From NCBI GenBank assembly GCA_017456845.1, contig JAFTIP010000019.1, positions 1 to 53,056 on the forward strand: a stretch of DNA of 53,056 nt. The letters run 5' to 3'. Shown here in pieces: positions 50,328 to 53,056 of the stretch (within the stretch, counting starts at the first letter, position 1; every line of letters begins with the position of its first letter). The notes below the pieces were generated by a model. It was not told the DNA's origin, did not search any database, and saw nothing but the letters and a program-made list of their open reading frames with translations. Source of the DNA: Ruminococcus sp. (GTDB lineage Bacteria > Bacillota > Clostridia > Oscillospirales > Acutalibacteraceae). The position numbers were made by a program, and so were the translations under genes.

Positions 50328-52088
50328 TTAATTCTTGGGTTTCTTTTTAAAGCTTTGCATAATTTCCTCAGGAGACATCTGAGAATAATCTGCTTTGGTT
50401 AATTTTTCTTTTTCAAAAATAATAGTATCTATATATTCCTTCATAGCGTTTAATGTAGCCGTTTGGGAATTATACGAATTTATTATTGAGTAAAACTTAG
50501 AAACTTCCTGAGGTGTAAAGTCCTCTGATATCTTAAGGTCAGGCGGTAATCCTGCCCTGATTTTATCTGTAATATATTTGTAAAAACCTGCGTTAAATTC
50601 CGTTACAAATTTATCGGGCGATATAAGCTCCTCTGCTCTTTTAAGCATATCGGGATTATGAAAAATATAAGAAATAAGCATTTCTTCAGCTTTGGCACCA
50701 CGCATATTATCTTTACGCTGAAGATTAAGCTTTTCGTCTCTGCCCAAAAGCTCAGCGGTTACTTTTCTATACTCTTTTTTAGCATAGTCTCTGCGTTTGG
50801 CGGATTTAATACGGTTTAAATCTTCAATTATTGCATCCTTACGGACATTAAGCTCTTCTGAAAGCCGTGAGCAATAAATATCCTGCTCAACAAAACTATC
50901 AAGATTTGCTATTATCTGCAAGGCTTCTTTCATATATGCCGCCTTGGAGTCAGGGCGGTTAAAATCATGGACAAGACGTAATTTTGAGAGTCTGTACTCA
51001 ACGTCATCACCGCTGCTTTCCAAAAGATTTTTAAAAGCGGCTTGTCCTTTATCTCCGTTTTTTCTGATGAATTCATCGGGATCTTTGCCATCGGGAATCG
51101 TAAGAACTCTTATAACAAGTCCTGCGTTTCTCAGGATATCGATAGCTTTTGCAGTTGCTTTCTGCCCTGCTTCGTCTGCATCGTAGCAAATTACAACCTC
51201 GTCGGCATATCGCTTCATTAACAGAGCTTGCTCAGGCGTTAATGCAGTACCCAAAGTTGCAACAGCATTGTGAAAACCTGCCGCGTTAAGGGCAATAACA
51301 TCCATATATCCTTCGCACAGAATAAGAGTACGCAGTCCTGTATTCTTGGCATTGTTAAGCGAAAAAAGATTTGAGCTTTTCTTAAACGCTAAAGTATCGG
51401 AAGTGTTAAGGTATTTTGGCTTCTGGTCGGTAAGTATACGGCCGCCGAAAGCAATTACATTTCCTCTTAAGTCTATAATCGGAAACATAACGCGGTCTAA
51501 AAATCTGTCAACAATTCCTTTACCTGAGGATTTTTTAAACGCCAAGTTAGCGGCAACAATTTCTTCGTCTTTAAAGCCTTTTTTGCGAAGATGGTCACTT
51601 AAAGCAAACCTGTTAGAAGGTGCGTAGCCCAGTCCAAACCTGACAACAGTCTGACGGCTTAAAGCTCTGCCTATTAAATATTCCTGAGCAGACTTACCGG
51701 CCTCAGACATCAATTGTGCATGGAAAAAGCGGGCAGCCTCGCGGTTTGCTTCTAAAATCCTGCCTTTAAGTTTAGCTACGCCATCGTCATACGACTCTTC
51801 GGGCATATTAAGCCCTGCACGTGTAGCCAAAAACTTAACAGCCTCAATATAATCAAGATTTTCAATCTTCATTATAAAGGTAATAACGTCGCCGCCTACA
51901 CCGCAACCAAAGCAGTAGAAGCTACCGTTTTCAGGATAAATATTAAAAGAAGGCGTTTTTTCGCTATGAAATGGACAAAGCCCTATCATATTACGCCCTC
52001 TTCTTTTTAAATTAACGTAAGAGGAAACTATGTCGGTAATATCTGAACGTAATTTAAGCTCACTAAGAAAACTGCTTGGCAACGCCAT
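50328..52088 (-). CDS. dnaG: DNA primase
   Basis: DnaG makes RNA primers at the replication fork. The 586-residue protein has a CHC2 zinc finger (CPFHSEKTPSF, then FYCFGCG) near residues 38-65. The RNA polymerase domain and TOPRIM fold follow (LILCEGYMDVIALNAAGF near 262, VVICYDADEAGQKA near 312). The C-terminal helicase-binding domain is shorter and less conserved. It is the first gene before rpoD; AGGAGG precedes the ATG. Confidence 0.97.
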   Translation of the reverse strand: MALPSSFLSELKLRSDITDIVSSYVNLKRRGRNMIGLCPFHSEKTPSFNIYPENGSFYCFGCGVGGDVITFIMKIENLDYIEAVKFLATRAGLNMPEESYDDGVAKLKGRILEANREAARFFHAQLMSEAGKSAQEYLIGRALSRQTVVRFGLGYAPSNRFALSDHLRKKGFKDEEIVAANLAFKKSSGKGIVDRFLDRVMFPIIDLRGNVIAFGGRILTDQKPKYLNTSDTLAFKKSSNLFSLNNAKNTGLRTLILCEGYMDVIALNAAGFHNAVATLGTALTPEQALLMKRYADEVVICYDADEAGQKATAKAIDILRNAGLVIRVLTIPDGKDPDEFIRKNGDKGQAAFKNLLESSGDDVEYRLSKLRLVHDFNRPDSKAAYMKEALQIIANLDSFVEQDIYCSRLSEELNVRKDAIIEDLNRIKSAKRRDYAKKEYRKVTAELLGRDEKLNLQRKDNMRGAKAEEMLISYIFHNPDMLKRAEELISPDKFVTEFNAGFYKYITDKIRAGLPPDLKISEDFTPQEVSKFYSIINSYNSQTATLNAMKEYIDTIIFEKEKLTKADYSQMSPEEIMQSFKKKPKN

Positions 52089-52168
52089 AAATCCGACCTC
52101 CTCTTAGAATTAAAATTCAATATTATATACGACAAATATTTTATTTTTCCTGCTTTTTTATATTTTTT

Positions 52169-52792
52169 CTAATAGGAATAGTATTTTTCTTCGATTATCT
52201 CAACCTCACAGGTGCCGCCTGTGGCATCAGCCACCTTTTTATTAAGAGCACCTATATCATTTACAGGAATATGAAAACAAAGGGTTACGTTATCCTCGAA
52301 GATAGTATCATCAAGAGTTGCTCCGTTTTCTGGCAAAAGCGAACCTAATTTACCGTACTGGCTATAGGAGCAGGTGATTTTTCCTTCGTAGCAGGTTATC
52401 ATCTCACGTCTGCCTGCGGCGGCAAGACCAATCGACGCACCGTGAGAATAAGCACGCACCAATCCCCCAGCCCCAAGAAGCACTCCGCCAAAATAACGGG
52501 TTACTACAACGCATACGTCAGTTAAACCTGATTTTCGTATAACGTCGAGAACAGGAACACCGGCTGTTCCCTGCGGTTCATGGTCATCGCTGTAACGGCA
52601 AAGGTTTTGTTCACGGATAACGTAGGCGTAAACGTTATGGGTAGCATCCCAATGACGAGTACGTATTTCGTTTATAAAGCCTAAGGCTTCTTCCTCGGTA
52701 GTAACAGGCTTAACATAACCTATAAACTTAGAGCGACGCTCTACAAATTCATCCTGTGCCTGCTTTTCTACAGTAACGTAATCCTTCGACAA
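52169..52792 (-). CDS. YigZ/IMPACT family protein
   Basis: The 207-residue protein belongs to the YigZ/IMPACT family, whose members affect translation or bind nucleic acid. The conserved segment is ERRSKFIGYVKPV, then ATHNVYAYVI, the core EPQGTAGVPVLDVI and TRYFGGVLLGAGGLVRAYSHGA, followed by a C-terminal ferredoxin-like domain (LPENGATLDD onward). The start is TTG (52790-52792) with GAGGTG nine bases upstream. Precise function is unknown. It follows rpmE and its terminator. Confidence 0.88.
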   Translation of the reverse strand: MSKDYVTVEKQAQDEFVERRSKFIGYVKPVTTEEEALGFINEIRTRHWDATHNVYAYVIREQNLCRYSDDHEPQGTAGVPVLDVIRKSGLTDVCVVVTRYFGGVLLGAGGLVRAYSHGASIGLAAAGRREMITCYEGKITCSYSQYGKLGSLLPENGATLDDTIFEDNVTLCFHIPVNDIGALNKKVADATGGTCEVEIIEEKYYSY

Positions 52793-52814
52793 AATCTTTC
52801 ACCTCACACTTGTT

Positions 52815-52851
52815 AAAAAAATCAGGCGGTGCTTCTAATGGAAGTACCGCC
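52815..52851 (-). terminator. Terminator after rpmE
   Basis: GGCGGT / ACCGCC with inner CTTC / GAAG and a CATTA loop, followed by seven T residues on the minus strand. Confidence 0.88.
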
Positions 52852-52869
52852 CAAAAATTCTTAGATAGA

Positions 52870-53056
52870 TTACTTATCGATGCCGTAACGCTTCTTAAAT
52901 CTGTCAACACGGCCGCCTGTATCAACGAGCTTCTGCTTGCCAGTGAAGAAAGGATGGCACTTGGAACAGATTTCAACACGCTGGTTGGGCTTTGTAGAAC
53001 CTGTCTCGATAACATTACCACATGCACATGTGATAGTAGTCTGCTGATAGTTAGGA
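52870..53056 (-). CDS. rpmE: 50S ribosomal protein L31 (N-terminus beyond window)
   Basis: bL31 sits at the central protuberance. The visible 62 residues read [34 protein letters not shown] and [20 protein letters not shown], ending IDK. The CxC and CxxC pairs show the zinc-containing form, not the zinc-independent YkgM/L31B form. About five to seven N-terminal residues (family start M-K-x-x-I-H) are cut off by the window edge. Confidence 0.96.
   Translation of the reverse strand, partial: PNYQQTTITCACGNVIETGSTKPNQRVEICSKCHPFFTGKQKLVDTGGRVDRFKKRYGIDK

Noticed and set aside
1-53056. Genome-wide recoding of TAA to a sense codon, as an explanation for the frr and cdaR stops
   Set aside because: TAA is used as the natural end of many genes here, including rpoD, rpmE, queA, yajC and cdaR itself, directly before terminators. 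Global reassignment would run through these ends.

Overview
The window looks like chromosomal DNA from a Gram-positive, low-GC, spore-forming Clostridia, most likely Oscillospiraceae/Ruminococcaceae. The evidence is the PolC-type replicase, SigA with DnaG, EF-Ts/S2, CdaA with YbbR (CdaR), YlmC/YmxH, a SleB-type hydrolase, ECF vitamin transporters under FMN and THF riboswitches, and strong Shine-Dalgarno sites. A secreted type I pullulanase carrying a dockerin and a CBM26-like starch-binding module points to a resistant-starch degrader of the Ruminococcus bromii type, which builds amylosomes. That placement is an inference from one gene and general style. I see no insertion sequence, phage, CRISPR, tRNA or rRNA.

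Layout. 1-7936 (minus): edge of a zinc-ribbon pseudokinase, a GNAT acetyltransferase, the c-di-AMP pair cdaA-cdaR, a class V aminotransferase with a DUF3343 partner, and the lysine/diaminopimelate genes asd-dapA-dapB. 8130-14541: queA, an XRE regulator, tgt, yajC, a small membrane protein, an RluD-type synthase, DUF1294 and a GHL10-type hydrolase. 14536-27932 (minus): one long probable operon read as pyrH, frr, uppS, cdsA, dxr, rseP, ispG, polC, an AI-2E permease and mtaB. 28095-29792 (minus): rpsB-tsf with its own promoter and terminator. 30039-34747: SleB-like hydrolase with a long structured leader, YlmC/YmxH, two unknown membrane proteins, an LCP protein and an HD nucleotidase. 34882-41676 (plus): dipeptidase, DUF975-like, GT2, LicD, then riboswitch-controlled ribU and folT and a 2-hydroxyacid dehydrogenase. 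41755-48370 (minus): two adjacent pullulanases and enolase. 48476-53056: LysM protein, then (minus) rpmE, a YigZ-family protein, dnaG, rpoD and a metallopeptidase.

Themes. The genes serve translation and its quality control (S2, EF-Ts, RRF, L31, QueA, Tgt, MtaB), replication and transcription (PolC, DnaG, SigA), envelope building (UppS, CdsA, Dxr, IspG, RseP, DAP genes, LCP, LicD, SleB-like), c-di-AMP signalling and starch use.

The most unusual observations are three lesions in otherwise intact genes. The normally essential frr has an in-frame TAA at codon 23. The cdaR gene has an in-frame TAA about 102 codons before its natural end. The SleB-like gene has ATT where its Shine-Dalgarno and signal peptide demand ATG. 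All three can be explained by G:C to T:A changes, so sequencing or DNA damage error is the first explanation to exclude. Other points of interest are two intergenic terminator hairpins whose 3' arm carries the next gene's Shine-Dalgarno, an unassigned roughly 200-nt leader upstream of the SleB-like gene, and a pseudokinase that has lost its catalytic residues.
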